NCBI GenBank assembly: GCA_050633545.1
Contig: JBOEGS010000004.1
Span: forward strand, 382,994 to 446,993
From: Litorivita sp050633545
GTDB lineage: Bacteria; Pseudomonadota; Alphaproteobacteria; Rhodobacterales; Rhodobacteraceae
Direction of reading: 5' to 3'
Length of the DNA stretch: 64,000 nt
In this document: positions 54,848 to 62,430 of the stretch, piece after piece
Position numbering within the stretch: position 1 is the first letter of the stretch
Layout of the letters: each line of letters starts with the position of its first letter
Program-made: the position numbers and the translations under genes
The notes under the pieces: model-generated
The model's input: the letters and a program-made list of their open reading frames with translations, nothing else
What the model was told of the DNA's origin: nothing
Databases searched by the model: none

Positions 54848-55630
54848 CTATTGCTCCGGCACGATAAAATCGTGCGATTCGAATATGGATCTGGCGACGG
54901 GCGCGCGCAGATAGGCCAAGAAAGCCAAGGTTTCGGCGCGGGTGTTGAGCGCGGCGGCAGGGTAGGTGATGGCGGGATGCGCGTCGGCGGGAAAGGTCGC
55001 GATGACACGCACACGCGGATCGGCGTGCGCATCTGTGGCATAGGTAATGCCAAGCGGGACCGCGCCCGTGGCGACCAATGCCAGCGCCGCGCGCACACTG
55101 TCGGTTTGCGCGACATGGGGCGCGATGCTCTGCCACAGGCCGAAGTGTTCCAACGCGGCTTTGCCGTAGATGCCTGCGGGCACGGCATCAACCAATGCCA
55201 TTGCCAAGCGGCCCCCGTCAAGCAGGGCAGCGAGATCAAGCTCGGGTCCAAGGCGCACATCGGGATGCCCCGCCGCGCCAATCAGCACAAGGCGATTGCC
55301 CAAAAGGTCAAAGCGTTGGCCTTGGGCGATCAGCCCCTCGGTCTCGATGCGGTCCATCCATGCGGCATTGGCCGATATGAAAATATCCGCGGGAGCGCCG
55401 CGGCGGATTTGCTGTGCAAGTGTCGAGGATCCGGCGAGGGAGAGGGTGATATCCTCGCCGGTCTCATACTCATAGCGGGCGACCACCTCGTCAAGCGCGC
55501 TCATCAAGCTGGCGGCGGCAAAGACCGTCACCGGCGCGCTACCTGCGTTGCTGCGCGCTGCGCCGAGCGGCGCGAGCAGGCAGGCCGCGATCAGGGCGCG
55601 CGGCAGGTAGCGATAGAACAGGCGGAACAT
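54848..55630 (-). CDS. modA: Molybdate-binding periplasmic protein
   Basis: A 260-residue binding protein starting MFRLFYRYLP (a GTG 11 codons upstream is possible). It has a signal peptide and the ModA core: VTVFAAASLMSALDEV, FISANAAWMD, ALVDAVPAGIYGKAAL. The last part ends FIVPEQ. It catches molybdate in the periplasm for ModBC. No ModE site is recognised upstream. Confidence 0.93.
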   Translation of the reverse strand: MFRLFYRYLPRALIAACLLAPLGAARSNAGSAPVTVFAAASLMSALDEVVARYEYETGEDITLSLAGSSTLAQQIRRGAPADIFISANAAWMDRIETEGLIAQGQRFDLLGNRLVLIGAAGHPDVRLGPELDLAALLDGGRLAMALVDAVPAGIYGKAALEHFGLWQSIAPHVAQTDSVRAALALVATGAVPLGITYATDAHADPRVRVIATFPADAHPAITYPAAALNTRAETLAFLAYLRAPVARSIFESHDFIVPEQ

Positions 55631-56050
55631 GAGCGTGGCTTGGCCTTTGATTTTATTCACCAAACATATCGCCGTGCGAAGGGCGCGGATGCAAGATATC
55701 TTTTCGGCTCATACAAACCAACTGGCCCACAAAGACCAGCGGTTGTGGTCGTGAGCGAAAGGGGCAGACGAAGCTTTCAAAGCCGAACACGGCATTGATG
55801 GGATCGAAACGCTTACCCAGCGGTCAGCATCGGGCGGCTGACGCTTTAGTTTTGATGCGGAATCCAGTGACCATTGACGTTGAGCGCCCCTTGCAAACCT
55901 TTGATACAGGCTGACGTGCGCGCGCTGCGGCTGGCATCATTCAAGCGTGGGTAATGGCGATAGAAGCGGGCGTGGACCCGTCGCAAGCATTGGCGCTGGT
56001 TGATTGGGATGGGTTGGTTTTTAAAGCTGGCCCTAGCCAAAGAAGCCCTT
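55631..56050. other. Degraded region between modA and the insertion sequence
   Basis: No intact gene in 420 bases. On the plus strand a broken frame at 55916-56034 reads RARAAAGIIQAWVMAIEAGV then DPSQALALVDWDGLVFKAG, with a good coding look but a stop and a frame change before it (ADVRA in the next frame). The IS starts right after, so this is probably a gene remnant cut by the IS. I do not recognise the parent; a phage structural protein C-terminus is one guess. Confidence 0.35.
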
Positions 56051-56122
56051 TGGTAATCCTCCCTAAAATTAGTGGTGTTCAAAAGTAGCATTTTCTCGGC
56101 AAGATATCTGAGGAGATTTTGA

Positions 56123-56389
56123 ATGAAGAATGGACGATACAGCGACGCGCAGATCATGGCGGTGTTGAAACAGGCAGAGGGCGGCGTGCCGGTTTCTGAG
56201 CTTTGCCGCGAGCATGGGATGAGCAGCGCCAGCTTCTATAAATGGCGTGCGAAGTTTGGTGGCATGGATGCGTCGATGATTTCCGAGATGAAGGATATGG
56301 CGGAGGAGAACCGTCGTCTGAAGCGCATGTATGCTTCCTTGAGCATGCAGAACGACCTGCTCAAGGAAGCTCTTGGAAAGAAGCGTTAA
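56123..56389 (+). CDS. IS3-family transposase OrfA
   Basis: An 88-residue HTH_Tnp_1 protein: YSDAQIMAVLKQAEGGVPVSELCREHGMSSASFYKWRAKF is the helix-turn-helix part, followed by a leucine-zipper-like coil (ISEMKDMAEENRRLKRMYASLSMQNDLLKEAL). It binds the IS ends. A slippery GGAAAGAAG near the stop is the likely site of frameshifting into orfB. Confidence 0.9.
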   Translation: MKNGRYSDAQIMAVLKQAEGGVPVSELCREHGMSSASFYKWRAKFGGMDASMISEMKDMAEENRRLKRMYASLSMQNDLLKEALGKKR

Positions 56390-57251
56390 GGCCGTCTCTG
56401 AGGCGAGAGATGGCCATGAACGCGGTCGCGGGGCACGGCGTCAGCGTTGCGTTGGCGTGCAGGACGTTCGAGATCAGCGAGACCTGCTACAGATACAGCC
56501 CTGTTTTGAGCGACGAGAACGAAGAGATTGCGGATTGGCTGGAACGTCCGACAGCCAACAAGCGCAACTGGGGCTTTGGCCTTTGTTTTCTGTATCTGCG
56601 CAACGTCCAAGACTATGGCTGGAACCATAAACGGGTCTACCCATTGGCTGACAGGCGATTGCAACGCAATCTGCCGAGAGGCGGATCTATTGTGAGCTGG
56701 AGCTCAATTTGCGGATCAAACCCAAGAAGCGCCTCAAACGGGACAAGCCAGAACCATTGGCTGTGCCTGAAAGACCCAACGAGACTTGTGAGGTGGATTT
56801 CATGGCGGATCAGTTGGCTGATGGCAGGTCGATTAGAACGTTGAACGTTTTGGATGACTTCAATCGCGAAGGTCTGGCTATTGAGGTCGACTTCTCGTTG
56901 CCTGCTGAACGTGTCGTTCGTGCGCTGGATCAGATCATTGAGTGGCGCGGAAAGCCCAAGGCTATTCGTGTCGACAACGGCCCGGAATACGTCAGTGGGA
57001 AGCTCATGGAATGGGCTGAGAAACGCAACGTGCGTCTCGAATATATCCAACCCGGCAGGCCCCAGCAGAACGCCTATATCGAACGCTACAACCGCACCGT
57101 TCGCGGCGAATGGTTGGGCCAATATATCTTTGAAACCATTGAGGAGGTACAGGACCAGGCAACTGAATGGCTCTGGACATACAACAACGAGCGACCCAAC
57201 ATGGGCATCGGCGGGATGACACCCGCCATGAAACTGAAAACAGCCGCGTAA
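56377..57251 (+). pseudogene. IS3-family transposase OrfB, frameshifted
   Basis: The N-terminal part (frame entered near 56377) reads ALRPSLRREMAMNAVAGHGV through GFGLCFLYLRNVQDYGWNHKRVY and ends at 56640. The C-terminal part resumes in another frame from about 56685 (IYCELELNLRIKPKKRLKR). The C-part has the DDE catalytic residues in CEVDFMADQ, IRVDNGPEYVSG and QQNAYIERYNRT. Between them 44 bases stand where one Arg codon is expected from the family, an excess of about 41 bases that breaks the frame. Confidence 0.85.
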
Positions 57252-57643
57252 ATTCTACGGCTGAGCCCCATTAAAAATGGGGGGATTACCAAGCACCGGA
57301 CTTTTCAGGGGAGCAGGTCATCGACTATCCAGTCGCTAACTCATTGATCTAGAATGAAATGGAGGCGAGTACCGGAATCGAACCGGTGTACACGGATTTG
57401 CAATCCGGAAAATTTCGTTGATTTCAAAGGGAAAAATTGTAAACGGACTTGTTTCGTTCAGGGTCACTTTTCAATAGGTTACGAAGCCCAAGTAAACGGT
57501 TTTTCACCGGCTTTTCCTCTGGTGAAAAGGCAAAGAAAAACCGCTGAGGGGGCGGCCACCCACCTCAACGGCATAGAAGAAAATTTCCGCCTCCAATCAT
57601 ATGGCATTTCCGGTCTGACCTCAACCCGATTGGCGGTGAGATC
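57252..57643. other. Junction region: IS end, tRNA-Cys scar, island left end
   Basis: No protein gene in 392 bases. It holds the right IS end (to 57291), the tRNA-Cys 3' fragment (57360-57407), and, inside the island, an inverted repeat TTTTCACC / GGTGAAAA (57501-57508 with 57521-57528) that may be a control or recombination site near the next gene. Confidence 0.6.
57360..57407 (-). other. 3' half of a tRNA-Cys (GCA) gene, probable att site
   Basis: The minus strand reads as the 3' part of a tRNA: anticodon stem-loop CGGATTGCAAATCCG (anticodon GCA), variable loop, T-arm CCGGTTCGATTCCGG, acceptor 3' strand ACTCGCC, discriminator T and CCA. The 5' half (acceptor 5' strand, D-arm) is missing: past 57407 the sequence turns into AT-rich non-tRNA DNA. 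This is what a tyrosine integrase using the anticodon region leaves at the far end of an integrated island. Confidence 0.8.
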
Positions 57644-58507
57644 ATGAGCTGGCGCATTGCAAATGAATGCGCCGAGCGCCGCTTTGGCAGCGCCGCGCGC
57701 AAGCAGATCATCATGTTCCTGGCCGACAAAGCGAGCGATGATGGCTCGGGCATCTGGTGCTCCAAGGGGACGATCCAGCGCCACACAGAGCTCAGCGAGA
57801 GCACGGTGAAACGCACCATCACCGACTTCCTGCGCGAAGGCATCTTGATCGAGACGGGGCGGCGGCAGTGCAAGAACGGCTACACGGTCATTTACCGCAT
57901 CGTTCTGGAGCGCGTGGCCGCGCTCGAACCCACGGCTGAGCCCGACATTGAGACGGGGGTCACTGTGAACCCCGTCCAGCCTGAACCCGGTACGGGGTCC
58001 ACGGTGAACGGGGTACGGGGTTCACGGTGGACCCCAAACCATCCTAAAACCATCCATAAACCACCTACGCGCAAGCGCGAGGCGGCGGAGGAGGTTGAAG
58101 ATCTTGAAGCTTACAAGATCCTGGCGGCCTATCCCGAGGACAGGATCCGAGACCGGCGAACCAGTCTGCGCCTGATCGCAGCAGCTGTGAAGGCCGGAGT
58201 GGAGCCCGATGACCTGCTTCAGGCGGTCAGAGCCTATGCCATGGAGAGCGAAGGCTACACGCGCAGCAAGGTCTGCTTCTCGGACAATTGGTTCAAGATG
58301 CGACGTTGGGAAAAGGGGCTGGCCCAGATACAGGCAGATCGTGAGAAAGCGCGAGAGGCCGAAGCCAAAGGGCGCGCCAGCCTCGCCGAGTGGATCCACG
58401 AGCGCCATCCCCTGTGCCGCCACATCACCAACCGGCAGATCGAGGATCTGATCGCTTCAAAGCTAGTGACGCCTGAGCAGGTTCGTGCGGCGGGGCTTCA
58501 GGCGTGA
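57644..58507 (+). CDS. Helix-turn-helix protein, replication/phage-type
   Basis: A 287-residue protein with an N-terminal winged HTH (about residues 15-95): FGSAARKQIIMFLADKASDD, WCSKGTIQRHTELSESTVKR and FLREGILIETGRR. Such N-termini are common in plasmid and phage replication-initiation or replisome-organiser proteins and in integrative elements. The middle is Pro/Gly-rich and the C-terminal part charged, ending KLVTPEQVRAAGLQA. GGTGAG precedes the ATG. A second copy of its last codons lies at 62192-62236. Confidence 0.7.
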   Translation: MSWRIANECAERRFGSAARKQIIMFLADKASDDGSGIWCSKGTIQRHTELSESTVKRTITDFLREGILIETGRRQCKNGYTVIYRIVLERVAALEPTAEPDIETGVTVNPVQPEPGTGSTVNGVRGSRWTPNHPKTIHKPPTRKREAAEEVEDLEAYKILAAYPEDRIRDRRTSLRLIAAAVKAGVEPDDLLQAVRAYAMESEGYTRSKVCFSDNWFKMRRWEKGLAQIQADREKAREAEAKGRASLAEWIHERHPLCRHITNRQIEDLIASKLVTPEQVRAAGLQA

Positions 58508-58593
58508 GTGTCGTTGTGCAATTTGAGATATGCCTTTCCTTATCTCAGAAACGGCATTTTTTCTTGAGTGAAGGCTGATGATGAGGTTTCGTA

Positions 58594-58665
58594 TATGATG
58601 CTCAGATCATACCTTCCCTTTATGGCGCGGAGATCATATTGACAATTTATGACTTAGAGGTCATA
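58594..58665. promoter_or_regulatory. Three evenly spaced palindromic operators at hipB1
   Basis: Three 18-base sites of form TATGRY-N6-RTCATA start at 58594 (TATGAT-GCTCAG-ATCATA), 58621 (TATGGC-GCGGAG-ATCATA, imperfect) and 58648 (TATGAC-TTAGAG-GTCATA), exactly 27 bases apart. The third overlaps the -10 of the hipB promoter. HipB proteins autoregulate by binding palindromes; these are the obvious targets. Confidence 0.8.
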
Positions 58666-58667
58666 TG
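58639..58667 (+). promoter_or_regulatory. Promoter of the first hipBA module
   Basis: TTGACA at 58639-58644, then 16-17 bases, then TCATAT/CATATG at 58661-58667. It lies 20 bases before the hipB start codon and overlaps the operators. Confidence 0.6.
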
Positions 58668-58686
58668 TGGCGGCAGGAGAACCGCC

Positions 58687-58938
58687 ATGAAGCACCTCGT
58701 TCGTACATCAAAAAACTTGGGCCACGCAATTCGCGAAGCTCGAAAGGCAAAGAACCTTACCCAGAAGGAACTCGCCTCGATGAGCGGTGTCTGGCAAGAG
58801 ACAATTTCCAAAATCGAGAACGGCAGTGGGGGCACCAAGCTGGAAACGGTATTTGATTTGATCGCGGCACTCGACCTCGAGATTACAGTGGCCGAGCGCA
58901 GCAAAGGCACATCAGACGGGCTAGAGGACATCTTCTGA
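58687..58938 (+). CDS. hipB: HipB-type antitoxin, XRE family
   Basis: An 83-residue HTH protein starting MKHLVRTSKN with AGGAG upstream. The HTH is AIREARKAKNLTQKELASMSGVWQETISKIENG (about residues 11-43), followed by a dimer strand. It should bind and block the HipA kinase encoded one base downstream and repress the operon through the upstream operators. Confidence 0.88.
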   Translation: MKHLVRTSKNLGHAIREARKAKNLTQKELASMSGVWQETISKIENGSGGTKLETVFDLIAALDLEITVAERSKGTSDGLEDIF

Positions 58939-58939
58939 C

Positions 58940-60241
58940 ATGGGCCGCAAGCGCAGCTACATACCGCTGAACGTTTTCCTGAACGCGCGGCTCGTGGGTC
59001 AATTGGTGCGTGAGCCCTCGGGCGGCGTCAGTTTCGCCTATGCACGTGACTGGCTCGAATGGGAGCACCGGATGCCAGTCTCTTTGTCGTTGCCATTGCA
59101 GGAGAACCGGTACAGCGGCGCACCTGTGATGGCCGTCTTTGACAACCTGTTGCCCGACAGTGACCTCATCCGTCGAAGGGTCGCGGAACGTGTTGGGGCC
59201 GAAGGCGTCGATGCCTTCAGCTTGCTGTCGCAAATCGGGCGCGATTGCATTGGTGCGCTGCAGTTTCTGCCTGATGGGCAAGAGCCCCAGCCAATGTCCG
59301 AGTTAACTGGAGAACCTGTTGACGAGGCGCAGATCGGGGCCATTTTGAGCGACCTCGACCTTGCGCCACTGGGTATCCGCCGCGAGAATGACTTCCGCAT
59401 TTCTGTCGCTGGCGCGCAGGAAAAAACGGCTCTGCTTCGTAAAGACGGCCAGTGGATTGAGCCAACCGGCACTACGCCAACCACGCACATCATCAAGCCG
59501 CAAATTGGCAGACTGCCCAACGGCATGGACCTGTCCGACAGCGTTGAAAACGAATACTTGTGCCTGAAGCTGATAGAAGCGTTTGGGCTTAGAGCTGCAA
59601 ATGTCGAGATGGCGCAATTCGGCGAAAAGAAAGCCTTGGTCGTTGAGCGTTTTGATCGGCGCTGGACGTCAGATGGCCGCTTGATCCGTTTGCCGCAGGA
59701 GGACTGCTGCCAAGCGCTATCTGTTGTGCCCACGCAAAAGTACCAGAACGAAGGAGGTCCAGGTATCTCAGATATCATGGAACTCTTGTTGGGGAGTGAT
59801 GATCCCAACAAAGATCGGTACGATTTTTTCAAAGCGAATGTCCTGTTCTGGCTGCTGGGCGCGACAGACGGGCATGGTAAGAACTTCAGCGTCAGTCTTT
59901 TGCCCGGAGGGCGTTTTCACATGACGCCACTGTACGACGTTCTGACGGTGCAACCGACAGTCGACGCCCGGCAGATCGAGCGGAAATACTTCAAGCTCGC
60001 TATGAACTTCGGCAACTCGAACCACTACAAAGTGGCGAACATCCTGGGCCGCCACATCGTGGAGACCGGCGTGCAATCCGGCTTGTCCCGCGCAGTCGTG
60101 CAGGGCCTGTTCGAAGAACTACAGGAGACCTCGCACGCGATCGTTGAGGCCACGTTCAATCAGCTGCCAGAGGGTTTTTCAGAGACGTTGCTTGCCTCGA
60201 TCGACGGGGCTTTGAAATCGAGGCTGCACCTGTTGAGTTAA
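58940..60241 (+). CDS. hipA: HipA-type Ser/Thr kinase toxin
   Basis: A 433-residue HipA protein. The N-terminal domain has MPVSLSLPLQENRYSGAPVM and FDNLLPDSDLIRRRVAER. The kinase has Gly-rich loop SVAGAQEKTALL (about residues 152-163), catalytic motif LLGATDGHGKNFSV (about 308-321) and the DFG-like LYDVLT. All are intact, so it should be an active toxin. HipA of E. coli phosphorylates glutamyl-tRNA synthetase; the target here is unknown. It follows hipB after one base. Confidence 0.93.
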   Translation: MGRKRSYIPLNVFLNARLVGQLVREPSGGVSFAYARDWLEWEHRMPVSLSLPLQENRYSGAPVMAVFDNLLPDSDLIRRRVAERVGAEGVDAFSLLSQIGRDCIGALQFLPDGQEPQPMSELTGEPVDEAQIGAILSDLDLAPLGIRRENDFRISVAGAQEKTALLRKDGQWIEPTGTTPTTHIIKPQIGRLPNGMDLSDSVENEYLCLKLIEAFGLRAANVEMAQFGEKKALVVERFDRRWTSDGRLIRLPQEDCCQALSVVPTQKYQNEGGPGISDIMELLLGSDDPNKDRYDFFKANVLFWLLGATDGHGKNFSVSLLPGGRFHMTPLYDVLTVQPTVDARQIERKYFKLAMNFGNSNHYKVANILGRHIVETGVQSGLSRAVVQGLFEELQETSHAIVEATFNQLPEGFSETLLASIDGALKSRLHLLS

Positions 60242-60546
60242 TGCTCACAAATAGGGTTGCGCCAAAATATCTACCTTAATCCATGCGTGAATCGCAGAGC
60301 AATATTGGGCACAGAAACGGCATGAACTGGGCGCATCGACGAACAGGTTGATGTTATCGCTTTTTCGGTGATCGATCTGTAGCATCAGCGCTTTACTCCT
60401 GCCTAAACCGAGCTCGTCCTTTGGTGAGAGGTTTCACCAATTTCGGAAGATCTTCATTTTATGAACGAACTGTTGGTTGCATTTACGTTTATTTCGATTA
60501 TTTCGAGTAGGATGCAGGATCCCATCGCGTGAAAAGGAAAGAACCC
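60242..60546. other. Spacer after hipA with gene remnant and inverted repeat
   Basis: No gene in 305 bases. It holds the AbiEii remnant (60315-60403) and a perfect inverted repeat TTGGTGA / TCACCAA (60421-60427 with 60434-60440), a possible operator or weak terminator ahead of the next gene. Confidence 0.5.
60315..60403 (-). pseudogene. Fragment of a second AbiEii-type nucleotidyltransferase gene
   Basis: This stretch matches bases 61578-61667 of the AbiEii gene closely (about four in five bases, with one gap). On the minus strand it can be read as ALMLQIDH.KS.NINLFVD, the same motif as in the intact gene. The frame is broken and the rest of the gene is absent. Confidence 0.75.
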
Positions 60547-61011
60547 ATGATGATCCAAGCAAAAGAAACGTTCTCAGAACGTTTGCCGGATCAGGTCGAA
60601 ATTGAAAATGCCGACAGTCTTCGCCGCATCCTTGCCTCGCAGGTGAAGGGTGATGAGGCGGTTGAGCTTCGGCTGGCATTTGGCGAGAAGCAGATTGAAT
60701 CTGTGACGTTGGCCCCAGCCCTCGCGGCATCCTTGATGGAGTTGTTGCGGTTGGTTTCAAGCGGCAGAGGGTTCCGGATGATCCCTGTGGATGCAGAGCT
60801 GACGACCCAGCAAGCGGCCGATTTGTTGAACATGTCGCGCCCACACCTGGTGAAACTTCTAGAAGACGGGGAAATCGCCTTCTTCAAAACAGGTCGGCAT
60901 CGTCGTGTGAAAGCAGCAGATCTGTTTGAATACAAAAAGAAACGCGACACTGATCGTTCTGACGCGCTGTCTGACCTCGCGGCGATGGACATGGAGGGCG
61001 ATCTTTTGTGA
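60547..61011 (+). CDS. Excisionase/MerR-type HTH protein, antitoxin-like
   Basis: A 154-residue protein starting MMIQAKETFS with AAGGAAAG upstream. The C-terminal half has an excisionase-type HTH: LTTQQAADLLNMSRPHLVKLLEDGEIAFFKTGRHRRVKAADL (about residues 82-123). Proteins of this form are usually the antitoxin of a PIN-domain toxin encoded right after. Here the next frame, starting GTG at 61008, stops after 37 codons and has no PIN motif, so the toxin seems lost. Confidence 0.8.
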   Translation: MMIQAKETFSERLPDQVEIENADSLRRILASQVKGDEAVELRLAFGEKQIESVTLAPALAASLMELLRLVSSGRGFRMIPVDAELTTQQAADLLNMSRPHLVKLLEDGEIAFFKTGRHRRVKAADLFEYKKKRDTDRSDALSDLAAMDMEGDLL

Positions 61012-61103
61012 GTGACTATGCCGACCGATTGCCCGATTTAAGCTGTTGTGAGTCCGACGTCAGCCGCCTTCCGAACAACTGTCCAGCTGGGGCAGGAGGC
61101 ATG

Positions 61104-61772
61104 CTATTGGGTGATTTTTGAAAATAGTTCAATCGCCGATGCCTGAGCCGTCTTGGTCAAGTCTGAGAAATCCTCGCGAACAGTTAAGCCCGAAAGGATG
61201 CCCTGCGCGAGCGCAGGGCTCATCTGCTCAGCAACATTTTTTGCAAGCCCCACTTCCTTGGGAAAAGCTGAAAGAGCATTGACGACATAGTCGTCGCCGA
61301 AGACTTTCTGAACCGCTGCAATGTCGAACATATCACGTGGCTGCAGGTTCCACCCCCTGTGGAAAACTTTCTTGGCAATAATTTCGCTTGGGTTTTCAAG
61401 CAGAATTTGATGGCCGTTGACCTCGGTTGTGGTGGCATAGCCGTCGGTGAGCCAGCCGCAGCAAATGACATCGATCTCGCCGACCTCGTCAAAAACGATC
61501 TTTAGAGACTGCGTGCCGTCAGAGGCATAGCTGCTGGGACGCAGGTCGAGGGCGAAGTCTTGCGTTTCTGGGTTCATAAACGGCATGAGCTGAGGATCAT
61601 CGACGAAGAGGTCGATGTCATGGCTTTCGCGGTGATCGATCTGTAGCATCAGAGCGGTACCCCCACCCAACGTCCAACGATCGATGATGAGTGCGTCTTT
61701 GTTTGCCTGTTCAATGATGGAAATGGCAATGTCGAAGAGATCGCTCCAGCGACTCGGGGAAGGCGCATTCAT
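61104..61772 (-). CDS. AbiEii/AbiGii-type nucleotidyltransferase toxin
   Basis: A 222-residue protein starting MNAPSPSRWS. The nucleotidyltransferase motif is WTLGGGTALMLQIDHRESHDIDLFVDD (GG(S/T)AL and DxD; about residues 34-60), with a later FDEVGEIDVICCGW strand and NPSEIIAKKVFHRGWNLQPRDMFD. AbiEii-type enzymes are toxins that modify tRNA and stop phage growth. No AbiEi antitoxin of the known winged-helix type is adjacent; instead an 86-codon gene precedes it on the same strand, 10 bases away. Confidence 0.85.
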   Translation of the reverse strand: MNAPSPSRWSDLFDIAISIIEQANKDALIIDRWTLGGGTALMLQIDHRESHDIDLFVDDPQLMPFMNPETQDFALDLRPSSYASDGTQSLKIVFDEVGEIDVICCGWLTDGYATTTEVNGHQILLENPSEIIAKKVFHRGWNLQPRDMFDIAAVQKVFGDDYVVNALSAFPKEVGLAKNVAEQMSPALAQGILSGLTVREDFSDLTKTAQASAIELFSKITQ

Positions 61773-61782
61773 CTTGAGGTGC

Positions 61783-62043
61783 TTAAACTGCGAGAGGGAT
61801 GGAGTTTGCGCACTGGGTCTGAAGATAGGCAGCGACAGTCTTCGCCCCATCTTCCACGCCCATCTCCTTCACAAAGTCCAACTGAAGGTCGGGCTTAACC
61901 TCTGTAAAGAAAGAAAAAACCGGGCCAAAAGCCTCTTTCATCGCGTCTAAGTTGGACACGCAGCTGGCGAGTTGATGCGCAGAAAGGTTCGCGCCATAAG
62001 GCGCGTTCACAGTTCCCAATACCTTGGAAGCCACTGCGGACAC
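61783..62043 (-). CDS. Small protein upstream of the AbiEii-type gene, candidate antitoxin
   Basis: An 86-residue protein of unknown family starting with GTG (AAGGAG nine bases before it). It is helical in look with SAHQLASCVSNLDAMKEAF, VKPDLQLDFVKEMGVEDGAK and AAYLQTQC. It is cotranscribed with the AbiEii-type gene 10 bases later from a good promoter. No DNA-binding motif is visible. The pairing makes it a candidate antitoxin or regulator; this is inference from context. Confidence 0.7.
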   Translation of the reverse strand: MSAVASKVLGTVNAPYGANLSAHQLASCVSNLDAMKEAFGPVFSFFTEVKPDLQLDFVKEMGVEDGAKTVAAYLQTQCANSIPLAV

Positions 62044-62065
62044 TTCTGCTTTCTCCTTTTCTCTG

Positions 62066-62100
62066 GCTATGTAGATAGCTGTTTTTCCCTAATTTTGCAA
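62066..62100 (-). promoter_or_regulatory. Promoter and operator of the AbiEii-type module
   Basis: On the minus strand TTGCAA (62100-62095), 17 bases, TATCTA (62077-62072), 28 bases before the GTG start of the small gene. An inverted repeat GCTAT-GTAG-ATAGC (62066-62079) overlaps the -10 and may be an operator. Confidence 0.6.
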
Positions 62101-62191
62101 TAAGGCAGAGCGCTCGCGCACAGTATGTGGTCTTAAGCGCGGCTTAGAAGCTTCTTTAAAGCAGGGCAGGCTGGGAGTGCTGCCATAAAGG

Positions 62192-62236
62192 CTTGTAACG
62201 CCTGAGCAGGTGCGCGCGGCGGGACTGCAGGCGTGA
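62192..62236 (+). pseudogene. Remnant: last codons of a second HTH/replication-type gene
   Basis: It reads LVTPEQVRAAGLQA and a stop, identical in protein to the end of the gene at 57644-58507. The 45 bases differ from 58463-58507 at six places, all third codon positions. A stop (62186-62188) lies in frame just upstream, so only the tail is left. Confidence 0.8.
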
Positions 62237-62430
62237 CCTTCGAAAGAATGCACCGTGGCCGTTCCGCGCGAACAGAACCGCTGTGTGAGTGTGGTGAAGT
62301 GAGCCAGCAGGTGCAATAGAGTGACTGGGCAGCGTTTCGTAATGGTAACTTTAATGCGGTTAATGTTTTATTGAGATAACATAAATTTTGATTAGCGAGG
62401 GTGTTTGATAGGTGTGTTGGGTGGTAAAAA

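Larger units (their letters stand above)
56051..57291. mobile_element. IS3-family insertion sequence with damaged transposase
   Basis: Both ends carry the same terminal inverted repeat: the left begins TGGTAATCCTCCC (56051) and the right, read on the other strand, TGGTAATCCCCCC (ending 57291). About 1.24 kb with an orfA and a DDE orfB, as in IS3 elements. No target-site duplication is seen at the ends (left flank GCCCT, right flank AGCAC), so DNA beside it may have been lost after insertion. orfB is frameshifted, so the element is probably inactive in itself. Confidence 0.85.

Noticed and set aside
55664..55720. ModE-type molybdate operator upstream of modA
   Set aside because: Scattered ATATC pieces are present but not a paired site that fits the known consensus.
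61008..61121. 37-codon frame after the HTH antitoxin-like gene as a toxin
   Set aside because: No PIN or other toxin motif, Cys/Pro-rich, and it runs to the end of the AbiEii gene on the other strand; treated as non-coding.
58463..62236. CRISPR-like direct repeats in the island
   Set aside because: Only two copies of a 45-base coding tail 3.7 kb apart; no array or spacers, and the differences are silent codon changes.
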